DNA from: Bacteroidota bacterium
GTDB taxonomy: Bacteria > Bacteroidota > Bacteroidia > B-17B0 > Aurantibacillaceae
Assembly: GCA_020403265.1 (NCBI GenBank)
Contig: JADBXZ010000035.1
Coordinates: 1-64,000 of the forward strand
Length of the DNA: 64,000 bases
Reading direction: 5' to 3'
Shown: positions 63,079 to 64,000 of the stretch, one piece after another
Layout: the number at the start of each line of letters is the position of its first letter
Numbering within the stretch: the stretch's first letter is position 1
Translations under genes and position numbers: made by a program
Notes under the pieces: model-generated
Database searches by the model: none
The model's input: the letters and a program-made list of their open reading frames with translations, nothing else
Told to the model about the DNA's origin: nothing

Positions 63079-64000
63079 ATTTAATTCCAATGTTAACACC
63101 TTTTAAATTTTGAATACCGTTTACTTGCTGAAATAAATCGTTAACACCATAATAAACTCCTGCTTTAAGCCATAATCTTTTTGCAACGTTTCCTGTGTAA
63201 GAAGCTTCCAACATCATATTTCTGTCAGCTACATTAAAATAGTTAAAATTGTTACGTTCGTTGTTAGTTGAAATTAATTGCTCACCAATATACTGAGAAG
63301 TTAAAATAGTGTTACGGCTGTATACTTTGGTACCAATATTAACTCCGGCACTTAAATAATTTTTACGATTGAGATGAAAATTAACTTGTATAGGAATGGC
63401 CACGTAAGCAAGTTGATTATTAATAATTGTATTACTCGTTCTGTTAACACCGAAATTAAAGTTGGAAACTGTATCACTATAAATTGATTGGTTAACATTA
63501 CGTATGGTATAAAAATGTGCGCCAAAACTTGCACTAACCTTAAGAGAAAGATAAAAACCATAATTCACTCCTAAATTGAAGTTTAAAGCATTGGCTTTTT
63601 TCTCATTTATTGAAGTCCAACCTTGGTTATAGAAGGCATTTCCTTCCAAATTAAGAAATTGTTTTTTTGGCTTTTTATCTCTATAGTAATCATCATCCTT
63701 TTTTATAACCAGAGTATTTGCTCGTAACAAATCATCGTTAATTGCCAATTCTTCATTAATAGGTGAGGTAAACTTAGGCGCTAGATTTGGTAAAAATAAG
63801 TAGGCAGTAATTTCCTCTTTATCTTTGTCTTCGTTTAAGTGGAAAGCATCGCCAGACAGTTTATCTTTGCCGTTATTTTGAGCGGAGTAACTTTCATTAA
63901 TTGAGGTAGCATCATTCTCTTCAAAATCATTAGTACCTGACAAATTTTGCGCCCCTGAATAATTCTTTCTGTTTTCTTTTAAAGTTGAAGCATCATTTTC
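63059..64000 (-). CDS. Partial outer membrane beta-barrel protein (5' end outside window)
   Basis: The frame is open to the end of the window, so a TTG at 63943 need not be the start. The visible 314 residues begin with a low-complexity acidic/Ser/Asn region (to about 63770). A beta-barrel of eight or so strands follows (FLNLEGNAFYNQGW, NFNLGVNYGFYLSLKVSASFGAHF, AYVAIPIQVNFHLNRKNYLSAGVNIGTKV, GVNIGIKYEIFDK). This resembles the PorT-like barrels whose N-terminal part can be an anti-sigma-like or membrane-spanning domain; that part is not visible. It is coupled to the PKD lipoprotein gene. Confidence 0.7.
   Translation of the reverse strand, partial: ENDASTLKENRKNYSGAQNLSGTNDFEENDATSINESYSAQNNGKDKLSGDAFHLNEDKDKEEITAYLFLPNLAPKFTSPINEELAINDDLLRANTLVIKKDDDYYRDKKPKKQFLNLEGNAFYNQGWTSINEKKANALNFNLGVNYGFYLSLKVSASFGAHFYTIRNVNQSIYSDTVSNFNFGVNRTSNTIINNQLAYVAIPIQVNFHLNRKNYLSAGVNIGTKVYSRNTILTSQYIGEQLISTNNERNNFNYFNVADRNMMLEASYTGNVAKRLWLKAGVYYGVNDLFQQVNGIQNLKGVNIGIKYEIFDK

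Noticed and set aside
1-64000. tRNA or rRNA genes and complete insertion sequences
   Set aside because: I looked through the gene-free stretches and saw no tRNA-like ends or T-loop patterns and no transposase; a covariance-model scan would settle it.

Overview
The window is an AT-rich chromosome segment from a member of the Bacteroidota, probably an uncultured free-living relative of the Flavobacteriales or another Bacteroidia lineage. The evidence is the bamD-rpoZ-coaBC-porD gene order, type IX secretion (T9SS) cargo with C-terminal sorting domains, tetratricopeptide/SpoIIE phosphatase sensors, DUF4143 ATPases, a fused B12-dependent acyl-CoA mutase, and many Bacteroidota-type -7 promoter boxes (TAnnTTTG). 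Weak or absent Shine-Dalgarno sites and frequent TTG/GTG starts fit the same group. Finer placement is not possible from this sequence alone.

Layout. 1-214 is an interspersed repeat. 215-3522 (minus) is the conserved porD-like/coaBC/rpoZ/bamD block. 3741-6912 (plus) holds an ECF sigma factor, etfB-etfA and a bifunctional nuclease. 7178-8446 is an OmpA-like protein. 8666-9652 is bactofilin-atpZ-membrane protein, normally the head of an ATP synthase operon but here without atpB behind it; a C1 peptidase and an MFS transporter follow. 12135-15230 is accessory DNA: a cassette-like lipoprotein gene with an attC-like site, fused remnants that look like two defence genes, a 159-bp tandem repeat array, a DUF559 nuclease and a small protein ending in a sliding-clamp-like motif. 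15289-21411 holds a SpoIIE phosphatase, a phosphoglycerol-transferase-like sulfatase, RecQ and a cysteine hydrolase. 21432-25603 is a cobalamin-riboswitch operon for B12 capture (BtuB-like receptor, DUF4465 T9SS protein, BtuG-like propeller). 25607-37432 is mostly housekeeping (rsmE, acyl carrier protein phosphodiesterase, SRP RNA, glycosyltransferase, ispF, pgk, hemL) with surface proteins. 38273-39752 holds a hairpin element, another repeat copy and two tail-less SSBs. 39792-48210 has sensor proteins, a DUF4143 ATPase with three tandem operators, and icmF. 48463-64000 is metabolism and repair (kdsA, PLPBP, serA, a Cys/Met PLP enzyme, acyl-CoA dehydrogenase, apt, recX, an rRNA methyltransferase) ending in a lipoprotein/beta-barrel pair cut by the window edge.

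How genes connect. The B12 uptake operon supplies the cofactor of the IcmF-type mutase; EtfAB is the expected electron acceptor of the acyl-CoA dehydrogenase. PorD-like protein serves the secretion system that exports the two sorting-domain proteins. No tRNA, rRNA, CRISPR array or complete insertion sequence was seen.
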